Shown: piece by piece, positions 8,443-18,799 of the stretch
Position numbering within the stretch: position 1 is the stretch's first letter
How the letters are laid out: the number at the start of each line of letters is the position of its first letter
Assembly: GCF_017315985.1 (NCBI RefSeq)
Contig: NZ_JAFLVR010000001.1
Span: 1-64,000, forward strand
DNA: 64,000 nt
Origin: Candidatus Enterococcus murrayae
Lineage (GTDB): Bacteria > Bacillota > Bacilli > Lactobacillales > Enterococcaceae
Direction: 5' to 3'
Position numbers and translations under genes: made by a program
The notes under the pieces: model-generated
Database searches by the model: none
Seen by the model: the letters and a program-made list of their open reading frames with translations, nothing else
What the model was told of the DNA's origin: nothing

Positions 8443-9288
8443 TTATTTCGCGACGCCAAGAGCAATTGCTTTGTCTCCTAAATGAGTACCGATGACTGGG
8501 CCGAATGTGCCGATATCAATCGTTGCATCTGGATATTTTTGACGGAGCTTATCATATTCCTGCTGTGCTAGCTCAGGGTTATTTCCATGGATGACGTAAA
8601 TTCGCAATTCATCGCTATTTTCCTGACGACGTTCTTCGATAATTTCTTCCGTCCGCTGCAATGCTTTTTTCAATGAACGAATTTTTTCTGCTAAAACGAT
8701 TTTCCCTTCTTCAAAGGTTAGGATTGGCTTGATTTTCAACAAACCGCCGATGATCGCAGCGCTATTGGTCAAACGTCCGCCTCGAACCAAGTTATCCAAA
8801 TCGTCAACAATAATATAGGCATTGGTAGTATCACGAATCTGGTCGATCGCCTGCAGCACTTCTTCTAACGATTTCCCTTCATCGCTCAATTCCAAGGCTC
8901 TTTCCACCATATACCCCATAGGAACACTGGTAATCTTGGAATCATAAGGAATGATGTGCAGCCCATCGATGTCATCTTTGATTGCTGTCAGTGTACGAAC
9001 AAAACCCGAGATCCCTTCTGATAAGTGGATGCTGATAACTGTGTCATAGCCTTGTTCTTTAATCGAACGATAAAGTTCGTAGACTTCACCTAAAACGGGT
9101 TGAGAGGTTTTTGGGAAATCCTTACTGTTCTTCAATTTTTGATAAAATTCTTCGTAACCGATGTCTACCCCTTCTTCGAAAGGATTTCCGTCAATAATGA
9201 CGGGGATCGGAATGATGAACAAATCTTTATGATTGCGCACGCGTTCATTCAGATAAGCAGTACTATCTGTCACGATCGCTAGTTTCAT
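8443..9288 (-). CDS. degV: DegV family fatty-acid-binding protein
   Basis: A 281-residue protein of the DegV family. It begins KLAIVTDSTAYL, has the TSQP motif (FPKTSQPVLGE) that binds the lipid carboxylate, the VDDLDNLVRGGRL segment and GTHLGDKAIALG at the end. Family members (FakB) bind a fatty acid that is then phosphorylated by FakA. FakB paralogues are commonly scattered singly, as here. It has its own terminator. Confidence 0.92.
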   Translation of the reverse strand: MKLAIVTDSTAYLNERVRNHKDLFIIPIPVIIDGNPFEEGVDIGYEEFYQKLKNSKDFPKTSQPVLGEVYELYRSIKEQGYDTVISIHLSEGISGFVRTLTAIKDDIDGLHIIPYDSKITSVPMGYMVERALELSDEGKSLEEVLQAIDQIRDTTNAYIIVDDLDNLVRGGRLTNSAAIIGGLLKIKPILTFEEGKIVLAEKIRSLKKALQRTEEIIEERRQENSDELRIYVIHGNNPELAQQEYDKLRQKYPDATIDIGTFGPVIGTHLGDKAIALGVAK

Positions 9289-9367
9289 AGTCGTTTCCTC
9301 GTTTCAATCAAAATTTACAATAATTATAATATAGCACACTCATAGAATGATGGGAATCAAAATCCGG

Positions 9368-10462
9368 TTACTTCCCTAAAAACTCTTGGGCAGCTTGTGC
9401 ATTTTGATTTGTGTCAACGGCTAACGCACTCCCGGCATTGGCAGTGTCGATATAGGACCATGAGCCATCGACCGGTAATGTCAATCGGTTGAGGCCTCCG
9501 ACTGCTTTCCCAAAATTGAAGAGATGAGTCAGCACATAACTATTCGGCATATCTGTTGATAGATATCCCCATATTTTTCCGGCAGCATAAGGTCCCCGCA
9601 GTAATACTAGCGGATTGATCAATTGACCAAAAACCGACTGCATGACCTGCTGCTGGCGGCGTACCCGACCGAAGTCTCCTTCTTCATCCATCCGGAAGCG
9701 AGCATAGTTCAACAAGGTGTGACCATTCATTCGCTGTGTTCCTTTTGTGATTGGTTCATCGATATAAGCACTCATATCCTTTTCAGCATCCATCTTGACA
9801 CCTCGAGGGAACAGCGCGTCTACCCCCTTTTCAAAGGTCTGAAAATCAACCATCGCATAATAGCGGCAGTCGATCCCGAAATTTTCCTTCAGTGTCTGGC
9901 GCACAAGATCAGCCCCGCCGTAAGCGTACGCAGCATTCAATTTATTCTGTCCTACTCCAGGGATATCGACATACATATCTCGCATAAAGGAAACAAGCTT
10001 AGGCTTTCCCCATCCATCGACTTGCAGAACCATCATAGAATCAGAGCGGCCGCTGATATTGTCACGTGTGTCGCTGCCTAAAAGCAAAATATTCCTTTTT
10101 CCATTTTCTGAAGTCGCCCCATTAAATTCTTGTGTCTCGATCTTAGGCATAGACGAATCCTGCTTTGCGACAAAATTCCCAATACCGAAGGAAATCACGG
10201 AATATCCTAAAACAGCGATCAGGATCATGACTAAAATTCTGCGCCACCCTCTTTTTTTCTTCGGCTCTTGGTAGTGATCTTCGTAATAATACTCTTTTTC
10301 AGGCTCTCGATAAGTTTCTTGCGGTTCTTCATATCTAGGCTCTTCATACCTAGTATTCTCTGTTCTTCCATCTTTCTTCATTTCACGTCGAAAGCCAAAA
10401 GGTTTCTTCTCCTCCTTTTGACTTTCCTCGTGAACCTTCTTATATTTGTCCATTCGGCTCAT
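9368..10462 (-). CDS. LytR-CpsA-Psr (LCP) family ligase
   Basis: A 364-residue membrane protein. A long charged cytoplasmic tail (1-73, repeats of EEPRYEEPQE type) precedes one membrane helix (about 75-96), and the extracellular LCP domain follows. Conserved residues are visible in LLGSDTR, GRSDSMMV, SFMRDMYVDIPG and the later LLNYARFRMDEEGDFGRVRRQQQ. LCP enzymes transfer teichoic acid or polysaccharide from lipid carriers to peptidoglycan. AGAGGTG stands just before ATG 10462; upstream in-frame ATGs lack a site. It is separated from pheA by a strong terminator, so it is not part of the aro transcript. Confidence 0.9.
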   Translation of the reverse strand: MSRMDKYKKVHEESQKEEKKPFGFRREMKKDGRTENTRYEEPRYEEPQETYREPEKEYYYEDHYQEPKKKRGWRRILVMILIAVLGYSVISFGIGNFVAKQDSSMPKIETQEFNGATSENGKRNILLLGSDTRDNISGRSDSMMVLQVDGWGKPKLVSFMRDMYVDIPGVGQNKLNAAYAYGGADLVRQTLKENFGIDCRYYAMVDFQTFEKGVDALFPRGVKMDAEKDMSAYIDEPITKGTQRMNGHTLLNYARFRMDEEGDFGRVRRQQQVMQSVFGQLINPLVLLRGPYAAGKIWGYLSTDMPNSYVLTHLFNFGKAVGGLNRLTLPVDGSWSYIDTANAGSALAVDTNQNAQAAQEFLGK

Positions 10463-10533
10463 AGTGCACCTCTTCATCTCAATACTATTATTATTAAAAT
10501 AGCAAATCATTCGGACTTTGTCTTATTTTTATC

Positions 10534-10572
10534 AAAAAAAATTAGAAAACCTTAACTACTAAGATTTTCTAA
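10534..10572 (-). terminator. Terminator of the aromatic operon (after pheA)
   Basis: Arms TTAGAAAACCTTA (10542-10554) and TAAGATTTTCTAA (10560-10572) form a 13-bp stem with a 5-nt loop, followed on the minus strand by eight U residues. The stem begins over the pheA stop codon. Confidence 0.92.
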
Positions 10573-11407
10573 CCTGTGGAAGATATGTTGGATAATCACC
10601 GATCAATGTGACGGTAAAGTTCTGTTCCTTTAACTGATCGAGTACGCTGCTGAGCGTCCCTTCTTCTGGTGTTTCCAAATCAATAATAAAGAAATATTCG
10701 CCTAATTTTGTTTTTTGTGTGCGAGATTCGATCTTGGTCAGGTTGATCTTCTCTCCTGCAAAGATCGCTAAGCACTGATAAAGCGCTCCGGGATGGTCAG
10801 ACGCCAAATCGAATAAAATCGTCGCCTTATTTTTTCCATGTGGCATGTTCCCCGCAACCGGCTGTGCACCCAAGACCCAGAAGCGTGTCTCATTCTCAGT
10901 GATTGACTGGATATTTTCCTGTACGATCGTTAACCCAAATTGTTTAGCCGCAGCACGCGAACCGATCGCTGCATACCGCTTATCAGGATTATCAGCAACC
11001 TTTTGCGCGCCTTGAGCGGTTGAACCGATCTGCTCGATATCGACTGTCGGAAAATGATTCATCAGAAAGACTTGTGATTGTGCCAGTGCCTGTTGATGGC
11101 TGCAGATCAATTCAGTTTCTCTCCACGATTGGGCATGAGCTGGATGGACCATTAATTGCTGCTGGATCGGCAATACAATTTCTGCCTGAATCGTCGGCAA
11201 TGTTTGAAAAATCAAATCTAGCGTCGGCAGTACAGAGCCTTCGATCGTATTTTCGATAGGAACAACACAATAGTCCAACGTGCCCTTTCGCTGCTCTTCC
11301 AGCAATGCGGTTAAGGAATCATAGGGCAAAAGTGACTCTTCTTTAAAAAAGTTCGCCGCAGCACTGTATGTGAATGACCCTCTTGGTCCCAAATAACCAA
11401 CTTTCAT
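10559..11407 (-). CDS. pheA: Prephenate dehydratase
   Basis: A 282-residue enzyme that converts prephenate to phenylpyruvate in phenylalanine synthesis. It begins KVGYLGPRGSFTY, has the catalytic TRF motif (ENETRFWVLG, about residues 170-178) and a C-terminal ACT domain with GALYQCLAIFAGEKINLTKIESR, where Phe normally binds for feedback inhibition. It is monofunctional: no chorismate mutase domain is present. Its start overlaps the aroK stop by 1 nt (TAATG). It is the last gene of the aromatic operon. Confidence 0.96.
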   Translation of the reverse strand: MKVGYLGPRGSFTYSAAANFFKEESLLPYDSLTALLEEQRKGTLDYCVVPIENTIEGSVLPTLDLIFQTLPTIQAEIVLPIQQQLMVHPAHAQSWRETELICSHQQALAQSQVFLMNHFPTVDIEQIGSTAQGAQKVADNPDKRYAAIGSRAAAKQFGLTIVQENIQSITENETRFWVLGAQPVAGNMPHGKNKATILFDLASDHPGALYQCLAIFAGEKINLTKIESRTQKTKLGEYFFIIDLETPEEGTLSSVLDQLKEQNFTVTLIGDYPTYLPQVRKS

Positions 11408-11916
11408 TATGAAGCGACCTCGACTTGTTGAATGATTTCTTCCACGATGTCTTTTGGCAATTTTTCTGAGGTATCTACAGTGATTTTCGCCAATTTTTCA
11501 TAGAGCTTCTCCCTTGAAAAGAATAGACGTTTTAAGTCGCCATCATCATTTTTGATCGCTAATGGACGAATGTTTACTTTGTCCTCGCGAATTCGTTTTA
11601 CGAGTACATTAGCATCGGCCTTTAGATAGACCACCAATTTATCTGATAACACCTTTTGATTTTCTTTTTGCAAGATGACTCCCCCGCCGGTTGCGATAAC
11701 GGATTCTTGATTCAATGCTTCTTTTAACAGATTCGACTCATGCTCACGGAAAGAGGCTTCCCCATGTTCTTCAAAATAATCACTGATCGGCTGGCCGATC
11801 CGCTCAACTAATACATCATCCATATCTACTACACGGGCATTCAGTGTAGCGGCAAGTTCTTTACTAATAGTGGTTTTTCCGGCTCCCATAAAGCCGATTA
11901 AGACAATTGATTCCAT
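11407..11916 (-). CDS. aroK: Shikimate kinase
   Basis: A 169-residue P-loop kinase that makes shikimate 3-phosphate. The Walker A loop GFMGAGKTT (8-16), the shikimate-binding DMDD, the SFREHE segment and GGGVI (near residue 77) are all present, and the lid carries R-rich LVKRIREDKVNIRPL. It overlaps aroA and pheA by 1 nt on each side, indicating coupled translation. Confidence 0.96.
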   Translation of the reverse strand: MESIVLIGFMGAGKTTISKELAATLNARVVDMDDVLVERIGQPISDYFEEHGEASFREHESNLLKEALNQESVIATGGGVILQKENQKVLSDKLVVYLKADANVLVKRIREDKVNIRPLAIKNDDGDLKRLFFSREKLYEKLAKITVDTSEKLPKDIVEEIIQQVEVAS

Positions 11917-13199
11917 TAGACATTCTCCTTTATTATTGAGCTTAAGTCAGTGAAAAAGTTCGGATAAGAAATATTGATGGCTTCAGGATTATTGAGTTCG
12001 ACGGCTTCTTCTGTCAGCAAAGCTGCTATCTGTAGCATCATTCCGATTCGATGGTCACCATGGCTGTCAACAATTCCGCCGTGTAACGGGGTTGGACCAT
12101 GAATGATCATTCCATCATCAGTCGTTTCAATATCCGCGCCTAATTTATTCAACTCTAGGGCTGTTGCGTCGATTCGATTGGTTTCCTTAACTTTTAACTC
12201 TTGGGCATCGCGAATGATCGTTGTCCCGTTCGCTTGTGTTGCCGCTAAAGCAATGACGGGAAGCTCATCGATCAAGCGCGGAATGATTTCTCCGCCGATT
12301 TCAACAGCTTTTAATGCTGCGGACTTAATCAAAAGATCTGCGGCCTGATTTTGCTGATCAAGAGCCGCTTCTTGGATATTTGCGCCCATTTCTTGCAGTA
12401 CATCCAAAATACCAGTACGCGTTGGATTCATACCAACATGCTTTAAGCAAAGATTGCTTTCTGGCAGCAAACTAGCTGCTATAAGGTAAAAGGCGGCAGA
12501 GGAAATATCTCCAGGAACGGTCACTTCTTGTCCAATCAGCTGCTGTCCTCCGACTACAGTAATAGTTTTATCCTCGACGGAAATCTTTCCACCGAATTGT
12601 TTGATCATTTCTTCCGTATGATTGCGTGATTTTTCTTTTTCAATAATAGTAGTTAAACCTTCTGCCTGTAGTGCGGCAAAAAGAATCGCCGATTTGACTT
12701 GAGCACTGGCGATCGGCATTTCATAGGTGATCGCTGATAATTGTTTGCCGTCAATTTTAATAGGAGGAAATTCACTTCCTTCTTTGCCTTGCAGGTCTCC
12801 CCCCATTGCTCTTAGTGGTCCCATAACACGTTCCATCGGGCGTCGATTTAATGAAGCATCACCAGCGATTTCTGAGTGGAACGGCCGCCCTGCCAAAATA
12901 CCTAACACCAAACGCATCGTCGTACCAGAATTTCCGGCATCTAACAGGTCTTTGGGGGCTTGCAAATGCTCTATCCCTTTTCCTTCAACGGTTATTTCTT
13001 TGCCGTCATCATTAATCGTCACACCTAATGCTTTAAAAAGAGCAATAGTGCTCAAACAATCCTCTGCTCTTAAAAAGTTGTGTACGGTCGTCTTCCCATG
13101 ACTGATCGCACCGAACATGATACTGCGATGTGAAATGGATTTATCTGCTGGTACGGTCAGTTCACCGTTTAGCCCTGTTTTAGTATTTAATAGTTTCAT
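11916..13199 (-). CDS. aroA: 3-phosphoshikimate 1-carboxyvinyltransferase (EPSP synthase)
   Basis: A 427-residue enzyme, normal length. It shows [14 protein letters not shown] at the N-terminus, the PEP-binding [12 protein letters not shown] region, [14 protein letters not shown] and the later [17 protein letters not shown] with [14 protein letters not shown] lies 8 nt before ATG 13199; a longer frame to 13241 overlaps tyrA and has no better site. The intergenic gap to tyrA is 4 nt. Confidence 0.96.
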   Translation of the reverse strand: MKLLNTKTGLNGELTVPADKSISHRSIMFGAISHGKTTVHNFLRAEDCLSTIALFKALGVTINDDGKEITVEGKGIEHLQAPKDLLDAGNSGTTMRLVLGILAGRPFHSEIAGDASLNRRPMERVMGPLRAMGGDLQGKEGSEFPPIKIDGKQLSAITYEMPIASAQVKSAILFAALQAEGLTTIIEKEKSRNHTEEMIKQFGGKISVEDKTITVVGGQQLIGQEVTVPGDISSAAFYLIAASLLPESNLCLKHVGMNPTRTGILDVLQEMGANIQEAALDQQNQAADLLIKSAALKAVEIGGEIIPRLIDELPVIALAATQANGTTIIRDAQELKVKETNRIDATALELNKLGADIETTDDGMIIHGPTPLHGGIVDSHGDHRIGMMLQIAALLTEEAVELNNPEAINISYPNFFTDLSSIIKENV

Positions 13200-13203
13200 T
13201 TGT

Positions 13204-14277
13204 TCAACTCCTTCTGCGACAACGAAAATCCGCTTCTTCAATTAGTAATTGTCCTTTTTCCAGGTCTGCTTGATTCTTAAATGAAAGTTCTAAAACACCG
13301 AAAATATCTTCCCGCGTTTCCTGAATTTTCAAGTTAATAATTGAGATGTCTGCCTCGCTTATAATCGTCATGACTTTGGCGATTGCCCCTGCGATATCCG
13401 GGATATCGATATAAAGATCATAAAATGCTGGAATTACTCCACGATCTTTTGTTGGTAGCTGGTCACGAGAATGCTTTGCCTGACTAAAGAAGTCATAGAT
13501 TGCTGGCTGATCTTCTCTTATTAAGCTTTCGCGAATTTTAGTCATTTCATTTTGCCAGCCGCTGATCAAATCTAGTAAAATCGAACGATTAGTCAGCAAG
13601 ATATCGGTCCACATTTGCGGATCTGATGAAGCAATTCGTGTGATATCGCGAAAACCACCAGCAGCGAGTTGTGTTGCACGAGGATGAGCTTCTGCTAGCT
13701 GATCACTCATCCTTACCAAACCTGATGCCACGATGTGAGGCAAGTGGCTCAAGACCCCTACGATCTCATCATGAGATTCAGGTTCAATCACAACAAATTT
13801 CGCGCGAGTCGGCTCTAATAATGCCATTAATGGCTCAACATTCGTTCCCTCAGGCGGTGTCAAAATGTAGTAGGCCTCTTCAAAAAGATTGGGGTTTCCT
13901 GCTTTGACTCCCGATTTGTGAGAGCCTGCCATCGGATGTCCGCCAATAAATGTAAAGGGCAGCGTTTTAGCTAATTTCATGACCTCATTTTTTGTACTGC
14001 CGGTGTCCGTAACAATGACAGATTCTTTTAACGGCAGACGTGACAGTTCATGCAAATAATGCAGTGTCGATAAAACGGGTACGGCTAGAATAATGATATC
14101 CATCTCAGGTGCTCTTTTAATAGAAGCAATTTGATCAACTAATCCAACTTCCTCAGCGATTTCACGGGTTTCTTGCGAATAATCCCAGCCAAACAGCTCG
14201 ATTGTTGGATTTTTGATTGCCCTGCAAAGTGAAGCGCCGATTAGACCGAGTCCTAAGACGAACACTTTTTTTCTCAT
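13204..14277 (-). CDS. tyrA: Prephenate dehydrogenase
   Basis: A 357-residue NAD-dependent enzyme of tyrosine synthesis. It starts [15 protein letters not shown] (Rossmann GxGxxG), has [11 protein letters not shown] and [13 protein letters not shown], and ends in an ACT domain (about residues 290-357; [20 protein letters not shown]) that probably senses tyrosine. The start at 14277 has an upstream AGAGAGG; a longer frame would overlap aroC by 56 nt and is rejected. Confidence 0.95.
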   Translation of the reverse strand: MRKKVFVLGLGLIGASLCRAIKNPTIELFGWDYSQETREIAEEVGLVDQIASIKRAPEMDIIILAVPVLSTLHYLHELSRLPLKESVIVTDTGSTKNEVMKLAKTLPFTFIGGHPMAGSHKSGVKAGNPNLFEEAYYILTPPEGTNVEPLMALLEPTRAKFVVIEPESHDEIVGVLSHLPHIVASGLVRMSDQLAEAHPRATQLAAGGFRDITRIASSDPQMWTDILLTNRSILLDLISGWQNEMTKIRESLIREDQPAIYDFFSQAKHSRDQLPTKDRGVIPAFYDLYIDIPDIAGAIAKVMTIISEADISIINLKIQETREDIFGVLELSFKNQADLEKGQLLIEEADFRCRRRS

Positions 14278-14293
14278 AGACGTACCCTCTCTC

Positions 14294-15454
14294 TTAAAAG
14301 TTTTTAATGGCTTCACGGTATTCAGCAACCGCTTGCTGTAGTTCATCAATTGTATCTGATGAAAATTTCTCTAAAATCTCTTCTGCTAATACTGTAGCAA
14401 CGACATGCTCCGCTACAACCGAGGCCGCAGGAACTGCCGTGCTGTCTGAGCGTTCAACGCTTGCTTTGTATGGCTCTTTTGTATCGATATCGACACTCAT
14501 CAGCGGTTTGTACAAAGTCGGGATCGGCTTCATTACTCCGCGAACGATAATCTGTTCACCATTGGTCATTCCGCCTTCGAAGCCGCCAAGGTGATTACTT
14601 GTCCGGCTGTAGCCCTGCTGCCAAACGATCTCATCCATTACCTTTGAACCCGGTCGTCGTGCTGCTTCAAAACCAATCCCGAATTCAACTCCTTTGAAGG
14701 CATTGATACTCATCATGATTTGAGCGATTTTACCATCTAGCTTGCGATCCCATTGAACATAGCTGCCTAATCCGGCAGGCACGTTGTCTGTTCGTACCTC
14801 TACGACACCGCCAATGGTATCTCCTGCCTTTTTAGTTTGGTCGATCAGTTCTTTCACGGCTTCTTCCACTGTTTCGTCGACCATATTGACTTCAGAGACA
14901 GCAGTTTTTGCTTTGATATCCTCAACACTTAGCTTTTCTGGGACACTCGCATCGATTCCCCCTAAAACGGCAACGTGACTGGCGATTTCAATATCGACTG
15001 CTGCTAAGATTTGTTTAGCAAGAGCCCCGATTGCTACCCGCATCGTAGTTTCACGAGCAGATGAACGCTCAAGCACATTACGAAGATCATTATGATGGTA
15101 TTTCATACCGCCAACTAGGTCAGCGTGCCCTGGTCGCGGTTTTGAAACCCGACGTAATTTCTCATCCTTTTCAGCCACCTCTTCGACTGACATGACCTTC
15201 TGCCAATTTTTCCAATCGCGGTTTTCGACGATCATGGTGATTGGAGACCCTAATGTCTTGCCATGACGGACGCCAGAAGTGATCCGTACCTGGTCCTTTT
15301 CGATCTTCATTCGACCGCCGCGACCGTAGCCGCCTTGCCTCCTGCTTAATTCCTGATTGATTGCTTCAACGGAAAGTGCTAGTCCTGCTGGAACACCTTC
15401 GATAATTGTAGTTAATTCTGGTCCATGAGATTCTCCAGCTGTTAAGTAACGCAT
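14294..15454 (-). CDS. aroC: Chorismate synthase
   Basis: A 386-residue FMN-dependent enzyme making chorismate from EPSP. Signatures visible are GESHGPEL at the N-terminus, [28 protein letters not shown] and [13 protein letters not shown]. It lies 3 nt after aroB and 16 nt before tyrA. Length and motifs are complete. Confidence 0.97.
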   Translation of the reverse strand: MRYLTAGESHGPELTTIIEGVPAGLALSVEAINQELSRRQGGYGRGGRMKIEKDQVRITSGVRHGKTLGSPITMIVENRDWKNWQKVMSVEEVAEKDEKLRRVSKPRPGHADLVGGMKYHHNDLRNVLERSSARETTMRVAIGALAKQILAAVDIEIASHVAVLGGIDASVPEKLSVEDIKAKTAVSEVNMVDETVEEAVKELIDQTKKAGDTIGGVVEVRTDNVPAGLGSYVQWDRKLDGKIAQIMMSINAFKGVEFGIGFEAARRPGSKVMDEIVWQQGYSRTSNHLGGFEGGMTNGEQIIVRGVMKPIPTLYKPLMSVDIDTKEPYKASVERSDSTAVPAASVVAEHVVATVLAEEILEKFSSDTIDELQQAVAEYREAIKNF

Positions 15455-15457
15455 AAA

Positions 15458-16516
15458 CTACTTCCCTTCTATTAAAAAGTCTTTTATTTCTGTCAATTTG
15501 ATTTTTTTAATGTAGGCCTGACCTATTTCTTTTAACAGGACAATATTCAGGCTGTTTCCTCGCGCCTTTTTATCATGAGTGATGGCGTTATAAAATTTTT
15601 CGGCTTCCCAAGGTTGGTACCTGGTGGGTAATTGATATTTTTGATTCATGGCACTGATTTTCTCAGTGATCCCTGCTGGAGAAAGCTTTTTTTCTTCAGC
15701 TGATTGGGAAATTTTCACCATTCCGATCGCGACTGCTTCGCCGTGACTAATGGTTCCATATCCAGCCGTGTTTTCGATCGCATGACCGATCGTGTGACCG
15801 AAATTCAACAATAATCGCGAACCATTATCGAATTCATCTTCTTCTACAACGGTTTTCTTTACTTGCAAGGCTTTTAGAATGATGGCTTCACTATGAGCTA
15901 AAAGATCTTGGATTCCTGTTAGTTTCTCAAGGTCCTTCCACAGTGAAGCATCACTGATTGCGCCGCATTTGATAATTTCGGCAATGCCTTCCCGAACGCG
16001 AAGTTCTGGTAAAGTAGTCAATGTTTCTGGATCAATCAATACGCCATCTGGCTGGGCAAAGGTACCGATCATATTTTTCGCTTTACTTGAGTTCACCGCT
16101 GTTTTTCCGCCGATACTTGAATCGACTTGAGCAAGCAGCGAGGTGGGAATTTGAACAAAAGCGATGCCCCGCATATATGTTGAAGCAACGAAGCTGGCTA
16201 AGTCTCCAACAACGCCTCCGCCTAACGCGATAATTGCGTCGCTGCGGGTAAACTGCTGTTCCGCTAAAAAATCATATAGCCTATTGGCCATCTCTAATGA
16301 TTTGCTGCTTTCGCCCGCAGGAACGGTATAATGACAAACCTCATAGTCGGTCAGCTGCTGTTGAATCTTATCGCCGTAAAGTGGGAAGACGTGTTCGTCA
16401 CTGATGATCGCGATTTTCTTATTTTGCCAAAGTGAAGCGATGCATTCACCGACAGAATCAATGGCGTGGCGCTTTACAATAATCTCGTAGCTTTTGTCTG
16501 GTAAAACAATTTCCAT
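15458..16516 (-). CDS. aroB: 3-dehydroquinate synthase
   Basis: A 352-residue NAD- and metal-dependent enzyme. It shows the NAD-binding ALGGGVVGDLASFVASTYMRGI, PTSLLAQVDSSIGGKTAVN, the metal-binding glutamate in REGIAEIIKCG and the histidines in LLNFGHTIGHAIE and HGEAVAIGM. Second committed step of the shikimate pathway, directly after DAHP synthase in the operon. Confidence 0.97.
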   Translation of the reverse strand: MEIVLPDKSYEIIVKRHAIDSVGECIASLWQNKKIAIISDEHVFPLYGDKIQQQLTDYEVCHYTVPAGESSKSLEMANRLYDFLAEQQFTRSDAIIALGGGVVGDLASFVASTYMRGIAFVQIPTSLLAQVDSSIGGKTAVNSSKAKNMIGTFAQPDGVLIDPETLTTLPELRVREGIAEIIKCGAISDASLWKDLEKLTGIQDLLAHSEAIILKALQVKKTVVEEDEFDNGSRLLLNFGHTIGHAIENTAGYGTISHGEAVAIGMVKISQSAEEKKLSPAGITEKISAMNQKYQLPTRYQPWEAEKFYNAITHDKKARGNSLNIVLLKEIGQAYIKKIKLTEIKDFLIEGK

Positions 16517-16550
16517 GAAGCGTTCCTCCTAGTACAGTAAAGAGCGGCCC

Positions 16551-17591
16551 TTAAATAAGTGAAGGCTCTTTTGTTAGTTCCTTGACCTTTTGCATCGCTT
16601 CTACCATGATCTCGACTTCACTCATCATTTGCAGGTAATTCTTCTCATTCAATGATTGTTCGCCGTCAGACCAAGCGTGTAATGGATCAGGATGAATCTC
16701 AACGATCATACCGTCTGCCCCGCTAGCGACACCGGCACGAGCCATTGGTGCGACTAAATCCCAAACGCCTGTCCCGTGACTTGGATCAACGATGATTGGG
16801 AAGTGGCTCAATTTTTTGATCAGTGGGACAGCACTTAAGTCAAAGGTATTTCGTGTAGCTGTTTCGTAAGTTCGAATGCCTCGCTCAATGAAGATGATTT
16901 TTGAGTTGCCTTGAACCGCAATGTATTCAGCAGCATTCAACCACTCTTGGATTGTCCCGGAAATTCCGCGCTTCAAGCCAATCGGTTTGCCTGTCTTTCC
17001 GACAGCTTCTAGCAGACGGAAGTTTTGCATGTTCCGCGCACCGATTTGAATAATATCTGTGTATTGACAAACGACATCAATATGAGCTTCATCCATTACT
17101 TCAGTGATTACTTTTAATCCATGAGCGTCAGCTGCTTTGCGCATGATCCTCAAGCCTTCTTCACCTAAGCCTTGGAATGCGTATGGAGAAGTCCGTGGTT
17201 TGTAAGCTCCGCCACGTAAGATTTTCGCTCCGCCAGCTTTTGCCATACGAGCGGTTTCCATGATTTGTTCTTCGCCTTCGACTGAACAAGGACCAGCCAT
17301 TGTTACAAAACTGCCGTCGCCGATTTTTACGCCGTCTATATCCACGACTGTATCCTGCGGATGAAATTCTCTTGACGTTAGCTTGTAGGTGTTTGAGATA
17401 GCTACTGCTCGTTCAACAACACTGTAGGCTTGAAACGGTACATTTTGAATGATTTTCGGATCTCCTAAGAGGCCCAAGACTAAGCGATCCTTGCCATGAT
17501 TGATTTGGACTCCCAATCCCTCTTCTTTAATACGGGATAAAATAGGTGATAATTCAGATTCTTGAATGCCTTTTTTTATAATTAAGATCAT
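16551..17591 (-). CDS. aroF: 3-deoxy-7-phosphoheptulonate (DAHP) synthase, type I with ferredoxin-like regulatory domain
   Basis: A 346-residue enzyme condensing PEP and erythrose 4-phosphate. An N-terminal ferredoxin-like domain (about 1-70) precedes the barrel, which shows AGPCSVEGEEQI, GGAYKPRTSPYAFQG, LKRGISGTIQEWL and DPSHGTGVWDL. In this subfamily the N-terminal domain mediates feedback inhibition by aromatic amino acids. AAGGAAG lies 8 nt before ATG 17591; the in-frame GTG at 17609 lies in the ribosome binding region. As pathway entry it sits second in the operon. Confidence 0.95.
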   Translation of the reverse strand: MILIIKKGIQESELSPILSRIKEEGLGVQINHGKDRLVLGLLGDPKIIQNVPFQAYSVVERAVAISNTYKLTSREFHPQDTVVDIDGVKIGDGSFVTMAGPCSVEGEEQIMETARMAKAGGAKILRGGAYKPRTSPYAFQGLGEEGLRIMRKAADAHGLKVITEVMDEAHIDVVCQYTDIIQIGARNMQNFRLLEAVGKTGKPIGLKRGISGTIQEWLNAAEYIAVQGNSKIIFIERGIRTYETATRNTFDLSAVPLIKKLSHFPIIVDPSHGTGVWDLVAPMARAGVASGADGMIVEIHPDPLHAWSDGEQSLNEKNYLQMMSEVEIMVEAMQKVKELTKEPSLI

Positions 17592-17612
17592 AGTAATAAC
17601 TTCCTTCACTTT

Positions 17613-18491
17613 TTATTTTTTGATTGCTTCTTCCAATAACGGTTGGATTTGTTCAACAGGCATTTCCTGGCCTGTCCATAATTTGAAAGCCGCCGCTCCT
17701 TGATAAAGCAGCATGCCTAAGCCGTTGACTGTTTTTGCGCCAGCTGCTTTGGCCGCTTTTAATAATTTGGTTTCACCTGGATGATAGATGACATCAAAGA
17801 CTGGCAGGTCTTTTCTTAATAAGGACACATTCGGCAATGGCAGCTGATCTGTGTTGGGTGCCATCCCGATATTTGTCGCGTTGATTAATAGGCTGCTTGC
17901 TCCTAAAGATTCGGTCAATTGTTTTTCATCTGCTAAGTCATGCAATTGAATTTGACAGTTGGTCTCTTCAGCGATCATCGCAAGCTTTGGCTCGATTTTT
18001 TGATAGAAATCATCCTTGATGTTAAATACATCAATCGCCTCTACTCCGTCAATCGCGGCCTGCGTAATAATTGCAGTTGCTGCGCCACCGGCTCCAAGAA
18101 TCGTCATTCTCTTACCGATGATCGTTATCCCATTTTGCTTTAAGCTTTCCATGCAGCCAATGCCGTCGGTGATATGTCCAATCAATTTTCCATCCTGATT
18201 CACGATGGTATTGATTGCTCCGATCAGGCGAGCTGCTTGACTAAGCTCATCAACGTATTTGACTGCTTCCATTTTGTGAGGCATCGATAAATTGATTCCT
18301 AACATTTCAAGATCACGAATCGCTTGAACACTTTCACCAAGTCTTTCTGGCTGAACGTCAAAGCTTAAATAGACTGCATCAACCCCCGTCGCTTGGAACG
18401 CTGTTGTGTGCATCATGGGTGAAAAGCTGTGCCTTGCCGGCAACGCATATAACCCAGCCAACCGCGTTCTTCCTGAAATTTGATTTTCCAT
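17613..18491 (-). CDS. aroE: Shikimate dehydrogenase
   Basis: A 292-residue NADP-dependent enzyme and the first structural gene of the aromatic operon. It has HSFSPMMHT for shikimate binding, the catalytic Lys in NLSMPHKMEAVKYV, GAINTIV, the Rossmann GAGGAATAI and YHPGETKLLKAA. A long transcribed leader with a Tyr/Phe-rich peptide and two terminators precedes it. Quinate activity cannot be excluded, but the operon context argues for the biosynthetic enzyme. Confidence 0.95.
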   Translation of the reverse strand: MENQISGRTRLAGLYALPARHSFSPMMHTTAFQATGVDAVYLSFDVQPERLGESVQAIRDLEMLGINLSMPHKMEAVKYVDELSQAARLIGAINTIVNQDGKLIGHITDGIGCMESLKQNGITIIGKRMTILGAGGAATAIITQAAIDGVEAIDVFNIKDDFYQKIEPKLAMIAEETNCQIQLHDLADEKQLTESLGASSLLINATNIGMAPNTDQLPLPNVSLLRKDLPVFDVIYHPGETKLLKAAKAAGAKTVNGLGMLLYQGAAAFKLWTGQEMPVEQIQPLLEEAIKK

Positions 18492-18629
18492 CTTTCCTCA
18501 CTCCTCTTCATTTTTTATTTGTCCTATAGAAACCAGCTGCTTCGGAATCGTTGGACTCATTTTCCCAAAGCCGGAAAAATGAACTTACTCCCTTTTCGTC
18601 TATGTTTGCTGAATTGCAGCGAAACCAGC

Positions 18630-18663
18630 AAAAAGGCCCACCGTAGAAAATCTACAGTGAGCC
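18630..18663 (-). terminator. Aro leader terminator T2 (segments 6:7)
   Basis: Arms 18663-18651 (GGCTCACTGTAGA) and 18647-18635 (TCTACGGTGGGCC) pair over 13 bp with two G-U pairs and a tiny loop, followed by five U. The left arm (segment 6) can instead pair with the right arm of T1 over about 10 bp, so the two terminators can be disrupted together. Confidence 0.85.
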
Positions 18664-18689
18664 TAGTCTCCCATGAAAAGATACCAAAG

Positions 18690-18721
18690 AAAAAGCCACT
18701 ATAGATTTTCATCTATGTGGC
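18690..18721 (-). terminator. Aro leader terminator T1 (segments 4:5)
   Basis: Arms 18721-18711 (GCCACATAGAT) and 18706-18695 (ATCTATAGTGGC) pair over 11 bp with one bulged base and a GAAA loop, followed by UUUUUCUUU. The left arm (segment 4) is also complementary to segment 3 upstream. Confidence 0.88.
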
Positions 18722-18745
18722 ATTAAGTCGAACTTAAAATCCTTA

Positions 18746-18799
18746 GCCATCATAGATACAAACTTGTGTCGTTTGCATCCATGAATCATGAATACAAAC
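18746..18799 (-). promoter_or_regulatory. Aro attenuator: alternative pairing segments 1-3
   Basis: Segment 1 (18799-18787, GTTTGTATTCATG) starts directly after the leader peptide stop. Segment 2 (18783-18771, CATGGATGCAAAC) can pair with segment 1 over 13 bp (two G-U). Segment 3 (18763-18751, GTTTGTATCTATG) can pair with segment 2 equally well. ATCTATGATGGC in segment 3 (18757-18746) can instead pair with the left arm of T1 with one bulge. The registers 1:2+3:4+5:6 and 2:3+4:5+6:7 exclude each other. Confidence 0.8.

Noticed and set aside
18480-18704. 74-codon reading frame on the plus strand in the aro leader
   Set aside because: It is antisense to the aroE start and terminator T2, with no promoter or ribosome binding site.
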